NCBI GenBank assembly: GCA_008973525.1
Contig: WACJ01000008.1
Span: forward strand, 620,001-684,000
Source: Stenopsyche tienmushanensis
Taxonomy: Eukaryota > Arthropoda > Insecta > Trichoptera > Stenopsychidae
Direction of reading: 5' to 3'
DNA: 64,000 bases
The first letter of the stretch is position 1, and every line of letters starts with the position of its first letter. The notes below the pieces were generated by a model, which saw nothing but the letters and a program-made list of their open reading frames with translations, made no database searches and had not been told where the DNA came from. Made by a program: the position numbers and the translations under genes. This document shows positions 11,132-22,142 of this stretch, piece by piece.

Positions 11132-11629
11132 TCAAATGATTTGATGGTTCAAGCATGTGAAATTTGATTTTCCTAATAATGTTACAAAATTGCCTGCATC
11201 AAAGAACTTGTTGGTATTTGATAACTGCACAAGAATCTCGAAACTACAATAGTTTATCACACAATGACATAATCCAAGCTTGTTTATGAATTTGAATACA
11301 ATTTGCTCCCCGGGCGAACAAGTCGTAAAGCACAAATTTAAAAAAGTTCCCGTAGGAAAACAAGCTGCCTCTTCTGCCCCATTTCTACCTCCTCCAACTG
11401 TCGCCGACAGCATATTTGCGTGCAAGACGCTTTCATAATGCCATAAGACTATGAATAATAAAATTAGGACAAAAATACGAGAAAAAAACAACACCCCCCC
11501 AGGGAACTGCGTACCCTCGCCGTCGCAATATCCATCCATCGTTCCACACTGCGTACTTGCTCTTTTCGTTTTTATAGTCCAACATCGCGTGCTCTCATGT
11601 GGGTTCTTTGTTTCTTCGCGGAAAATCAA
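11132..11629 (-). CDS. Unrecognised 165-codon open frame, one hydrophobic segment
   Basis: One of the longest open frames in the window (165 codons). It has one strongly hydrophobic run (residues about 47-65, FFSRIFVLILLFIVLWHYE) that could be a membrane segment, and a cysteine-containing second half. I do not recognise it. The opposite strand is also open at 11451-11714, there is no splice or polyadenylation context I can defend, and the stretch around 11320-11600 is somewhat more GC-rich than its surroundings, which favours long chance frames. It may be a chance frame, a piece of a decayed element, or a genuine exon; chance is the likeliest. Confidence 0.15.
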   Translation of the reverse strand: MIFREETKNPHESTRCWTIKTKRASTQCGTMDGYCDGEGTQFPGGVLFFSRIFVLILLFIVLWHYESVLHANMLSATVGGGRNGAEEAACFPTGTFLNLCFTTCSPGEQIVFKFINKLGLCHCVINYCSFEILVQLSNTNKFFDAGNFVTLLGKSNFTCLNHQII

Positions 11630-11714
11630 TATGGGATCATTGTTGGAGGCAAGTGCTTCGAATTATGTCAGGCTTTTGGACTTAGATGGCTCACTTGATA
11701 CAAGAGCCATTTGA

Positions 11715-12140
11715 ATATTATAGTACGCGAGATCACGCCAACCGAAAGCACGTATTTGACGGAGAAATTTGAAGGTCTTTGGAATTAATTGCTATGCCGG
11801 CGACACGATATTTTGAGGAAATATTTCAACGAGAAAATGTCTAAATTTCCAAAATGAATTTAAAATTCTAATAAATTCAGCGTTTCGAGCATCATCAGGT
11901 TGTCGATTAATGCCTCAAATGCAGTGATTTAATCGCATCTATTATTCAAATCCATAGCAAAAACTTGTTGTCTGAAAATGATATATTATAAAAAAAGTAT
12001 AAGCTTTGAAAATTTATACCATCTTTATACATTATGCATGCTTAAATAATAATATTGTCGACAAACATCTTTAAAATGTGTTGTTATTAGTTGAAGATGT
12101 ACAGATATTCTCATATATTTTTAATTTTCTAAATGCTTAG
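11715..12140. other. Unrecognised AT-rich spacer
   Basis: Nothing recognised. Confidence 0.3.
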
Positions 12141-12687
12141 CAGAGTCATAACGAGAATATGAAGCGCCCGTGGCAAGTAATTGATAAGCGATATTGACTG
12201 AAAATTTGGACATGAGAAAGCCGTGCGCAAGATGGGTGCCACGTTTGCTCACAATCAAACAAAAACAGAGTTGTAATGATGTTTCAATCGAGTGTTTTGC
12301 GATGTTTCACATAAATGAATTTTTGCATCAATTCAGGATGAAACATGAGTCCATCACTTCACATCTGAGACAAAGGAAGACTAGATTCGTTCTCGACCTG
12401 ATTTGGCGCGAGCCAGAAAATACCGAACAAAGCCCTAAAAGAGGACGGAGTGGTCACAAAGTCTGTGTGTTCAATCGGTCCACTTTTCAGACCGCTGATG
12501 TGACAAATTCCTGAACATATCTACAAAACGATTATGAACTCTCTTAACAAATCGTTGAAACAAAGTAGAATGGTCAAGTAAAATAAAAACTACGTGCAAC
12601 TTACGACTGGTATTATGCGTTTTGCGTTACAAGTCCAATTGCGCCCGTGGCGGGCGCCCGCTTTGCCACCGCCTTGTTATGGCCCTG
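12141..12687 (+). mobile_element. hAT-B copy 1 with internal mariner transposase fragment
   Basis: Left end CAGAGTCATAACGAG with GAAGCGCCCGTGGCAAG; right end, in reverse, CAGGGCCATAACAAGG with GCGGGCGCCCGCCACGGG. Flanks ATGCTTAG and ATGTTCAG are consistent with an 8-bp duplication carrying two mutations. Inside, the frame from 12194 reads TENLDMRKPCARWVPRLL then TIKQKQ and IECFAMF, the conserved segment after the helix-turn-helix of mariner transposases, which is foreign to a hAT. There is no hAT transposase, so the element is non-autonomous. Confidence 0.85.
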
Positions 12688-13229
12688 ATGTTCAGCAAAG
12701 ATATATCGTTTGTGAAACTAACGAAGACTGCAAACAATTGGTGTTATACAGTTTTTCCAAAAATAAATAGGCAAAACAAGTAAAACTCTTACTTTGCTGA
12801 TGAAGACTGTGTCTTTAAATCTTTGTTTCCGGGTAGATTTCTAAATTCAATATGAAACATTCTTAATTCGCGATTTACATGTATCCCGTGCTATTTAAAT
12901 ATTTATAGCTTCGCTATATATAATTATGTTAGTACATTCGTTTATTTTGAGCACATCAACTTTATAAGTCCCCTCACTGAAAATTCTGTCATCGAACATT
13001 TATTTGGAAACGCGTTAAAGCAAATTGAACTAATATGCTCGACATAAGGACATACATATATTATCTCTGCTGAATCTGCTCTATTCAAATTCATGTTTAT
13101 AAGAGCACATTAAAGATAAAATGTTGATTAAATCGTAAAAATCAAAAAGCTTCGGGGTCAAATCCAGTCAATTTTGGAAAATCGAACAAAAAATGCTATA
13201 ATTTACATATAAAAATTGAAGATACGTTC
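12688..13229. other. Unrecognised AT-rich stretch
   Basis: No element recognised. Confidence 0.3.
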
Positions 13230-13870
13230 CATAAATTTTTAAAACCGCATAACTTTGAAACAGATATATAAAATATACCCAAAATCGCACAAAAAAAAAT
13301 TAGGAAAACAATAAGGTAATTAAAAAATAACATTTTAACGATGTCTCGCATTATTGGTAAAAATTTAAAGTTATCTGGCATCTCTAATGCCAAATGGCGT
13401 TTTTTGGCAAGTTTAAAGACCGTTTAAAAAAAGTCATCTTTAAGTCTAATTTGAAGTAAATCAGTTAATTATAACATGACATATGATGTCATCCGTGTTG
13501 AAAAAAGTAGTTTCGAGAAAAACGCGTTTAAAGATTTCATTCTGACAGAAGCGGCTTAGTTGCCGCGTCATAAAAATAGCTATAACTCCGTAAGAAATTA
13601 TAATTTTGGAAAGTTCTTTGGAGGATATATTTTTGAAAGTCGAAACTTAAAAAAAATGCAAAGAAAACAATTTTTTTTCCAAAACTCTAGATTAAAATAC
13701 ACCATTAATGTGTATGGTCGTAATTCAGCGGTAGCAGATGCAACATGATTTAAACAATCCAAAATGTTTTTTTTTTCGGTTAGTGCTGATGATTTATTTT
13801 CTATTTGCTTAAATTGCTTTTAAAAAAAATCGCATAACTTTGAAGTCGCACAAAAAGAGGTTTGAGTGTA
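13230..13870. repeat. Degenerate composite of Mar-D core and Rep-C core
   Basis: CCGCATAACTTTGAAAC (about 13245) and TCGCATAACTTTGAAGTCGC (about 13829) are reverse forms of the GAAGTTATGCGG block found in the Mar-D cores at 55.2 and 58.2 kb; the right end GTTTGAGTGTA echoes the core end (CACTTGGGTCTG reversed). Between them, 13500-13545 carries AAAAAAGTAGTTTCGAGAAA and CGCGTTTAAAG of Rep-C. Relation rests on short blocks, so it is tentative. Confidence 0.45.
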
Positions 13871-14159
13871 TTCATATCTTGAGTGTCGTGTTGTTATTTT
13901 GTGCAGTGTTTCGAACCGTTATGTTTTTCATTTCGCTTCAGTTTCAAACATTTATATCGGTTCGGTTATGGTTTTCATTTTGGAAAAAATAATTCACTCG
14001 TTATTTTTGAATTGCGAAGCTAAACTCATCACCGCATTAAAAGTTTTTGCTTCGTGATCGTCATCGATATTATTGAAATTGTAAATACATTATATCACTA
14101 AATTATGTTTTAATTATTTCTCATTCGTTTGGTATCTTTCTTTTCGATGTTGTCTGAAA

Positions 14160-14970
14160 GATGTAGAGAAGCGGCAGATAAATAACAGCTCCCTTTCTTC
14201 AGTAGTACAGAGTATCGTCGTTCACTGAAAGTGTGTCTAGTGGACGCAGTCCTATGCTACTGAGGATGTCCTCATCCTCCTTTAAGTCGGGGTCTCACGT
14301 GAATAAGGTAGAGAGGCGGTCATCTGCATTCCAATCTTGGAGTAGCTCTTCGTCATGAGATACACTCGCAGTAGACTGCATGAGGCAATCGCGACGAAGA
14401 TAACAAGGCCTTCCAATTGCAATCGCCTTTATAAGTACAACCGGATTACAACAGCCTAGATGTTTCTAAGCTCATTGGAAATAGCGATTCACGCTCCGGT
14501 GTCCCAGTTCCAAGTCCAAGAATCCCGATTTGAGAGTGCCATTTGCAGACTTCTGGGTGCTGGAGTTGCGTGCCTGTGACATGCGCGTTATGACGTCATG
14601 GCTACCGATTATACATTTGGCAGCAGAAAAGGTCGCCGGGCTATTTAGATTGGTACTCTTTTGATAAAGCAGAAGAGGGGCAAAGTGCGTCAACTATTTC
14701 GGTCTCGGTTCCAAATTATATATAAACCAAAGGCCCAATTTGACGAAGTATAATAAGCTCGGCTACCGGCACAGGTAGTGATGGCTCATTATGGAAATGA
14801 GACAACAGTTTGTTGACACCCGACAATCTATTATCCAACAAGGTGGCCCATGGGGAGACGGGTTGCTCTAGGTTAGTGACTGGAAGGTTATCCGATTGTC
14901 GACATATCATTAGACAAGGTCTCATGGATAGCTCGAAATGGACTCTGATCGCGGAAGGTGAAATCCTCAA
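14160..14970 (-). other. GC-richer stretch, possible retroelement remains
   Basis: This 800-bp stretch is visibly less AT-rich than its flanks and has extended minus-strand open frames (14716-14970 and 14472-14693) separated by stops. A short block at about 14371-14408 (TGCATGAGGCAATCGCGACG) recurs at 18854-18891 in the same strand orientation, coding LRRDCLMQ and LRRGCLMQ. Recurrence plus codon-like text suggests a dispersed, decayed coding element, perhaps retroviral-like, but no protease, RT or zinc-knuckle motif is clear. Confidence 0.35.
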
Positions 14971-15407
14971 ACGAAATTAACGTTGACCTAAACCTTAATA
15001 GCAATTGAGGGACATAAATTGATTTAAAAAGTGCAGATAATTACCAAATTAATTAATCTTGATCCATGAACACTTGATGATGTTTATATATTAATCCTTT
15101 CAAAACGCGACGCATCTATTGATGCTTGTACATTTGAGCATATCCATAAGCGCACAATTAACTTTAAGCGTACTTATGACTTAAATCGATTGAAATTTTA
15201 TTGATCCATTGATTTTTTTTTCATCACAAGTCCACTATATGTAAATCCCCCTCTTATATGAGATAGGAAAGGTATTCAATAGATAGCCAATTAATACATA
15301 TCCTTTTTGAATTTCTACAAAGAGGAGCCATATCGTGACAGTGGACAAATAAGCACAAGAAGCCTATTTTGAAAGCAAATGAGATTGTATCCAAATATGA
15401 AATTATT
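14971..15407. other. Unrecognised AT-rich spacer
   Basis: No element recognised. Confidence 0.3.
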
Positions 15408-16002
15408 AAAAAAAAACCGTACACTTCACAAGGACGATGAAAGATACTAAATCGAGACATTTCCGCCGAAATCTGGACGCTTAAAAACAGTGGCGTAACC
15501 ATTAATTGGCGAGCTTAGGCGACGTCTAAGGGCCGTAACTGTCTAATCTATGTAAACATATATACAGTACATATATGTTTATCAAATTGGTATATTACCA
15601 TTTCCCTACCGGTGATGTATTTACTACACATCGACTCTAATAATGAGAACATCGATATGAAATATAATAGATACGGGGTTCAGAATTTTTGTATTCCTCC
15701 GTAATATAATTACGAATCACATCAAAGTATTATAGTATATGAGTATTCATATGCAGCGACGGAAATAAATAATTTGTCGGGAAATCGGGATTTTTGCGAG
15801 TTCAAATCCGTCTCTCAAGAGAAAAGATTTTTATCAGTCACAATGATGGTGTTATACGAAAATGGGGGCTCACGCGGTCATCAACTCGAACTAGCATTTA
15901 AATATCTGATGACGATACCTCCAACGAGTTTGGGGGCTGATCGTGCATTTTCAGCAGCAAGTTGCCTGGCTACCAAAATCTGATCCAGACTAAATGACGA
16001 TG
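15408..16002 (+). mobile_element. hAT-A copy 5, with hAT dimerisation remnant
   Basis: Covers TACTAAATCGAGACATTTCC, the GGCGAGCTTAGGCGACGTCT segment, the CCTACCGGTGATG block, and coding remnants. The frame from 15774 reads LYENGGSRGHQLELAFKYL, MTIPPTSLGADRAFS, AASCLATKI, then stops where R of RSRL should be; this is the C-terminal hAT dimerisation region. It breaks off after CTAAATGACGA and joins a 40-bp block (AAATTTATCAATGTAATTTC, TATTGAAAATCC) that also occurs, reversed, in copy 10. Confidence 0.85.
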
Positions 16003-16261
16003 AAATTTATCAATGTAATTTCTTAACCTATTGAAAATCCAGCCACACCTCCTGTAGATTTGAACCCATGACGATTGAATTCCTAATCCGACCGTTAAAC
16101 CGCGAGACTACCTACGGGTAAATTCTTTTCAAATGACATTATTAATATTTAATCGTATGTGAAAAGTAATTGAAAACCACCACATAGATATAGCCTTTAT
16201 GCACTGAAAAGCCCCATGAGAGAAGATAGCATCTGTCATTTCATTTTATTGAAATATTTTT
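16003..16261. other. Spacer next to hAT-A copy 5
   Basis: First 45 bp are shared with copy 10 of hAT-A (see 48403-48446); the rest is unrecognised. Confidence 0.3.
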
Positions 16262-16510
16262 TAGTACTTAAAACTTTAAACGCGTTTTTTTCGAAACGAC
16301 ATTTTTGCACGCGTCGTGGAAAGAATTTTGAAAAATCAAGTCGCCGATTGATCTGAAATTTTACGAGCTTATTTTACACACGTATGTTTATGACAGTTCA
16401 CAAAATCAGGTCAAAATTAATTTATTTTATCTTACGTTTTACATTAAAAAATATCCCCAAAAAGGTGTTTTTTTTTCTAAACTTTTTTTGAAATCAGCGC
16501 CATTTTGTTA
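16262..16510 (-). repeat. Rep-C-like core, reverse orientation
   Basis: AAACTTTAAACGCGTTTTTT and CGAAACGACATTTTT are the reverse of the Rep-C core at 7722-7755. Downstream text (TCAAGTCGCCGATTGATCTG, ACACACGTATG) is not shared with the other copies, so only the core is supported. Confidence 0.45.
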
Positions 16511-17789
16511 TTTTTAAACAAAAAGTATTAATTAATTGTTATATGATAGCGACACGCTTACAGATTAAACATCTTTATGACTTTTTGTATCAGGTAAGCC
16601 TGAATGAAAAACCGATTCACACCGTGGAATTGCATCTTTTTTGATGTCTTTTGATGTTTTAAAAATGACATCATATATATTTTTTAAAATTACGAATTTA
16701 ATTTTTAGTATAATATAAGAGTGCCATAATAAATCGCAAAAAGGTTCGTTTCATTATACGGTGTATTTACTGTGAAAAAAAATGTTAAAAATTGCCTATT
16801 TTTGGGTCGTCTATGAGTTTTTGTAGTTTTTTTTCCCAAATATAATATACACAACAATGGAACGCATTATTAAAATAAACTAATCAATAGTATGAAAGAT
16901 CGATTATATCGGATTTTTTGTCGATTCATCTCTCAGTTGCGAAGACTGCATGAAAAAAAGATTTAATGAATCAATTCATTTTAAAAAGAATTATTGCTTC
17001 CCGTAAAAAATCCTAATTGAATCCTTTATCAGAATTTGATAGTTTTTGCTCTTAGAGTCAATGTCCATCAAGTTTGATTTACGTTAGTTAACATTTCAAG
17101 TTATTGCTTTCAATTAGCGTATAAATAAATACAAAACTTTTGTCATATGGATAAATATTAAAGCAATTTGTTGATGCTTTTTAAGTCAATCATCATTACA
17201 ATTGGTCTTGATTTTGTTCAACAATCCTCCATATGGAACGTATCAAATTTCATGAATAATTCATCGCGACCTCTAGAAGTTTTTTGATAGCAAACCAGTC
17301 ATATTTTTTTACCGCGCTCATAATATAGAGCAGGCGAACACAACAGTTATACATTCGGAGATTCGATGTAACATTTCTTCACTAAGACGTGCAAGTATTC
17401 ACAGAACAAAATTTTGTATAACTGTAAAATTGCATTAAATAAACATCCGACATAATAAGCTATTCATACCTGTCATCTCAGCATTATAACATGGTGTTAA
17501 AGTGCACGAGTTTGCTTATGAACCCAGAGGTTCTTTTCCCGATCGTGATGCTTTACTCCTCCTATTCATTCATTGATAGCATTTGAATATTCAAAACACT
17601 TCAAATCACATTAGATATGATGGATAAACAATGGGTTGTCCAATTTTTTTGTGGGTCTATTGAAAATCCATCATTTCGATTTGTCAATATTGAACATAAA
17701 CGGATGACTTTGTACGTGGAAAATATTTTTTGCAACAATCGCAATCTATGGATCAAAAGTCCGAAACATTGTTAATATTTAAATATGTC
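16511..17789. other. Unrecognised AT-rich stretch, about 1.3 kb
   Basis: No open frame of note, no repeat family recognised. Confidence 0.35.
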
Positions 17790-18004
17790 ATATTGTTATA
17801 TTAACCATTCCCAACCGGTGATGTATTTACTACACTTCGACTCTAATAATGAGAATATCGATATGAAGTATAATAGATACGGGGTTCAGATTTTTTGTAT
17901 TCCTCCGTAATATAATTACGAATGACATCAAAGTATTATAGTATATAGGTATTCATCTGCAGCGACGGAAATAAATAATTCGTCGGGAAATCGGGAATTT
18001 TGCG
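17790..18004 (+). mobile_element. hAT-A copy 6 (internal fragment)
   Basis: Runs from TTATATTAACCATTCCCAAC to GGGAAATCGGGAATTTTGCG, the internal part of the family without either end. It abuts the Tigger 5' end directly at about 18004. A 126-codon minus-strand open frame spans the junction and is an artefact of it. Confidence 0.8.
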
Positions 18005-18234
18005 TCAAAACCGTCATGTCATTTTTGAATGGTTTTATAACGATGACAGATTTGTATTTTTTTGCTGTGGGCATTGTACAATATGTTGACGTTAATTCTC
18101 TATAATAATTACATGTAATCCTTTCCAAAAAGTTCTGGACTACAAGAGTTCGGGGGCGGTACTCTATAATCCGATCAATTGGATAATTCGACAATGTCTT
18201 GGAAAAAGTTTGTCGGATTAGCGTGGGTCTGCTG
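18005..18234 (-). mobile_element. pogo/Tigger-like 5' end
   Basis: On the minus strand the element starts at 18234 with CAGCAGACCCACGCTAATCC, preceded by TA (18235-18236), and about 150 bp on an open frame begins MPTAKKYKSVIVIKP, matching the usual start of Tigger transposases (short basic leader before the CENP-B domain). It is cut off by the hAT-A copy after about 15 residues that can be compared. The same terminal motif opens this window at base 1. Confidence 0.7.
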
Positions 18235-18789
18235 TATAATACTGTTTTTTTCATACATTCTTTGGCATTTTTAATAGCTGTTACATTTGTACAAAAATGT
18301 ATTCTCAAATGCGCGCGTCAAGAGTCAATTTTAATCTATTGAGTGTCAATCTGGTGCGGTGGTACGTTTTGGGTCGTGTCTGCATATAATTTGCATATAA
18401 TCTGCGTACAAAAGCACAATTGAAGTATATGAGCATTAAAAAATATACTTTCAATTATAGCCTTATCAATCATTTGAAGCCTTTTTTAGTGCAGACGAAG
18501 TCATGACATTTTATGGACATGTTAAAAATTGCAATTGATTAAGCTAGTTGTTAAAAAAACTGATCCAACAGTGGATTTGTCACTCTGTACAGCGGAAATT
18601 TTCAAACTCGACACATGCGGCCCACAACGAACACAATACTAACAATCTGAAATTGGAATGGGGAATATTTTAATTTAAACTATAATTTCTACCGTAAATG
18701 TTTAATTTTGATCGTTAAAGCGAGTATTCCGTAAATAAAGTATTCCGTCGTATGCTGCGAGTTCATGTCGAGGCTGCAGAGCCCCGTCT
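18235..18789. other. Unrecognised AT-rich spacer
   Basis: No element recognised. Confidence 0.3.
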
Positions 18790-18910
18790 ACAATTAGGAG
18801 CGGACGTCCCCGTCCAGAGGCGCAAGGGCGCGTTTGATCCTGCGACTTGATGGTCTGCATAAGGCAGCCGCGACGAAGATTGTGGGCCACAAGAGACGGT
18901 GAGGGGTTAA
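18790..18910 (-). repeat. Short block shared with 14.4 kb
   Basis: CTGCATAAGGCAGCCGCGACGA (about 18854) repeats the block at 14377 with a few changes; both code LRR(D/G)CLMQ on the minus strand. GC-richer than the surroundings. Likely a piece of the same unknown dispersed element. Confidence 0.4.
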
Positions 18911-20234
18911 AAACGCACATTTAACACATTGGTGAAATATCATCCATCCTGATTGATGTGAAGTATTGAACATTACGGAGATGTGGTGAACATTTTTAAT
19001 AACGAATTTCTCCGTATGACTATAATAGTCATACGACCCAGATATGAAGGTGTGCTTGTTTTTCGCTATTTGAATAGCAGACTCTGAGGAGTTAAAAAAA
19101 AATAAAGATAAGGAGCTGCTTATCAACGATAAATGGAGACGTAACGTGTGACATAACCTCATTCATTACGTTTCAAACTATAGATAAGATTTTGACGTGA
19201 GATAACACCTTAACGACGCATGGGGAACTTCACACCGATATTGTTAGCCAGATAGTGTTGCTCAAATGTGACACTTTGGTGTCAACGTTTCTGTGCCAAT
19301 TAATGCAGCATTTTTAAACGAATTTCAAAACGACGATACGCTGCAATTTCCTGAAATCCAATCTAGAATGAAAGAAATGCTCGACGTTTCCTCGATGAAC
19401 CAATGTGCGCATTTTTCGTCATGTTTAATCGTAGATCGAACATTAAAAAATCCTCATTAAATTGATTACTCAATAGCCGAGCATAAAAGATAATCGCGCT
19501 TCCTTATCCTTTTTGATTAAGGTTTTTCACTCTATTAATTTGGACGGTTTGCTCAAATTTTACATCGATCGCGACGACGAATTGCCAATTTGTCTCGGGC
19601 ACAACAGGTTTTGATTGTCTTAATTTTATGCACGGCGTTATGAAACACAATCTGACAGGTGACGATTTTCGAATCAATTTACAAGAAAATATATAGGATC
19701 CAACGACATTTAGTCTTATGTGAGAATTGGCCTTCAAAATATACTAAAATTGGATGAGCACAAACTTGAGACGTTCAAATTATTGAGTAACGTGTCATAA
19801 GTTAGTCAGCGGCAGTGACCTCACTTTAATCGTTTACAGAATAAAATAAACATATTTTCCGGATAAAAACAAACATCATTATGGCAATCATATTTAATCT
19901 TCAAAAATGCTTTCAAAGACGTCCGTAAAATTAGCTTTGATAATAAGTGCTCATTGGAATATATTGTACATTTGATCGAATTCACATTGCTAAAAACCAA
20001 TGCTTTGAACCGTTCTTTGTTTCATTTTATTTCGGTTCAATACCAAAATATGTATCGGTTCGGCTCCAAGAATAAACAAGGGTTTGCGAATCAGCTCCAA
20101 AAGGTTTTTTAAACCTTGTAACTGCCAGCTAATTTAGAGATATTATAAATGACGGAAAAAGTGGTTTGACTTGTATATTTATTGTTTAACACGTCTCGTG
20201 CCGAGCATATATTTTAAAAAATAACCCATTTTGC
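18911..20234. other. Unrecognised AT-rich stretch, about 1.3 kb
   Basis: Several short open frames without recognisable motifs. A GGTTCAATACC / ATCGGTTCGGCTCC tract near 20030-20065 resembles tracts near 13905 and 46560. Confidence 0.3.
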
Positions 20235-20820
20235 CGTCATACAATATTTCAAAAAATACTATACATCGCATATTGACTGAAAATTTGGACATGAGAAATT
20301 TTTGCGCACAACGGCTACCGCATTTGCTCGCAATGGAACAAAAACAGCGTCCTGGTAACGTTTCTGGAGGAGAGCGTCCGATGGAGAGGTGTAGATTAAT
20401 ACGTCGTGATCGTACAGATCATAGAAGCTCCTGGGTACGCATTTATCCCCGAAAATGTCGTAAAAAGCCCTAAAAGAGGACGGAGTGGCCACAAGGACTA
20501 TGTGTTCAACCGGTCCGCTTTTCAGACGGCTGATATGACGAATGAGCGCCTTGCGATCGGACGCCATACCCGAACATGTTTACAGAACGATTACCAACTC
20601 TCATTACGAAGTTGTCCGAAGAAGATTGATCAGATGGGTTGTTTAAATTTTACAATCGGTCGAAAAAAATGTTGTATTTATTTTATTGCTGGCTGGGTCC
20701 CAATGTTTGAGCGATAACGAATAAAAGAGGGATCGAAAAACTTAGTATATATTATAAAAACGGACAGAGTCAATCAGTGTTGGGTCGTTATTCTGCGTTT
20801 TGCGCCCCAAACCCAATTGT
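20235..20820 (+). mobile_element. hAT-B copy 2, ends lost, mariner fragment best preserved
   Basis: Internal hAT-B sequence: AAAAGAGGACGGAGTGG, AACCGGTCCGCTTTTCAGAC, AAAAACGGACAGAGTCAATC, TTCTGCGTTTTGCGCCCC. Neither CAGAGCC-type end is present. The open frame from 20231 reads NTIHRILTENLDMRNFC then AQRLPHLLAMEQKQR, a clear match to the mariner transposase segment following the helix-turn-helix. It is the best copy of the mariner insert inside hAT-B. Confidence 0.8.
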
Positions 20821-21089
20821 ACTGTTTGCTTGAATTGTGCCCAGAATTGTATTATTTGCTATAAAAAGATGAGATAAGTTCTCGATCGGCAGGAAGCGGA
20901 AACAAATATGTAAAAGGGGTCTCAAAATATTGTCCTAACTGTCCAAAATCAGACCATGTGTATTTTAATTTTTTTAATGAATATCCATATTACATAATAT
21001 GATGTTAAATTTTATTTTTAACATTATTTTATGTATAGTATAATTATGTGTTAGTTATTTTAATTTTATGTCTTTATATGTTATATATA
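20821..21089. other. Unrecognised AT-rich spacer
   Basis: No element recognised. Confidence 0.3.
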
Positions 21090-22142
21090 CAGTGGCGTAG
21101 CTACCAAGGGGCTAGGCGGGGCAGTGCCCCGGGGCCCTCAAGCTCAGGGGGCCCTCGAATCTTTACCAGAAATCTCGATCGAACTGAACTTTTAGAAATT
21201 TATCCCATTTTCAAAATAAATTTGACAGGTTGCAACCCCACTTTAACCATGACAACTCAGTTGAGAGAAATTCGTAAGTTATGCCTACGGAATTCCCCTA
21301 AATTCTTTCTGTAGGTTGGCAGTGTTGTCAATCACAAAAAAGAGCTTAACGCTTTCGCGCGCGGCATCGTCATTTTAGCTCGTTTCCGTGAATCCGATTG
21401 CCGACGACATTCATGAATACGTATTAGTGCTTAAGCCATCGCCAGAACACACAATGAGTCAGTTATTCTCTCTCGCGTTTGCCTCTTCACTTCACTAATC
21501 GTTTTTGGTGATAACATTCCAGCGATAAGACCGAACTTTTATTGCCCTCGAAACATTTATCAACAAGTAAATCGATCTACACGTTTTTTTAATGTATTCT
21601 TTACACTTTTCAGTGATTTTCAACCATTGTATTTTTTTAATAATAAAACTATTTAAACCCTCGCTAATACACACAATGAAAGGTCGATCATTCTGTATTA
21701 GAGTAATGGGAGTCGAAAACACTTGTTCTCAACATATTTATTTTTTTTAACAACAATTTTATAAGTTTATTAAAAAAATACAAAAAAAATAAAATTTTCA
21801 AAAGAAAAATTCACAAAAAATAGTATAACAAAAAAAAAGATTTTCTAGGTTCGTTGTCAAATAACCTTCTTCTATGTTTTGGATCCATGTTTTGTAAATG
21901 GTTTTGTGTCTGGGAGCGCGGTAGGCATAGGACTAATTCGGCGCGAGGTTTATTTGCACTCATGTGCTGCAGCGACGAAGGGATTGACGATGTGCGCGCG
22001 CGAAAGCGTTAAGTAGCTTAGCATTTTTAAAGTATTTGTATATTTCATATTTTTATTTGATAAAACCTAATCAGTTTACATAGCAGTGGGGCCCTATTTT
22101 TTAATTTGCCCCAGGGCCCTTGGTTACCTAGCTACGCCACTG
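21090..22142. mobile_element. Non-autonomous hAT with CAGTGGCGTAGCTA ends
   Basis: Left end CAGTGGCGTAGCTACCAAGG followed by GGGGCAGTGCCCCGGGGCC; right end, in reverse, CAGTGGCGTAGCTAGGTAAC followed by GGGCCCTGGGGC. These ends are characteristic of a widespread hAT group. Flanks TATATATA and TATTTTTT fit poorly as an 8-bp duplication, so that part is uncertain. About 390 bp remain once the nested MITE is subtracted; no transposase domain was recognised. Confidence 0.8.
21350..22008. mobile_element. piggyBac-like MITE nested in the hAT, TTAA on both sides
   Basis: Left end CGCTTTCGCGCGCGGCATCG and right end, in reverse, CGCTTTCGCGCGCGCACATC form about 24-bp inverted repeats (one small indel), continuing CGTCA on both. 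TTAA flanks each side exactly (21346-21349 and 22009-22012), which is the piggyBac target. Length 659 bp. No piggyBac transposase was recognised; a 75-codon minus frame at 21495-21722 is not identifiable. The terminal triplet differs from the usual CCC/CCT of piggyBac, so superfamily is inferred mainly from TTAA. Confidence 0.65.

Noticed and set aside
17928..18308. 126-codon open frame on the minus strand
   Set aside because: It crosses the junction of a Tigger 5' end and a hAT-A fragment; the second half is hAT-A repeat sequence read through by chance.
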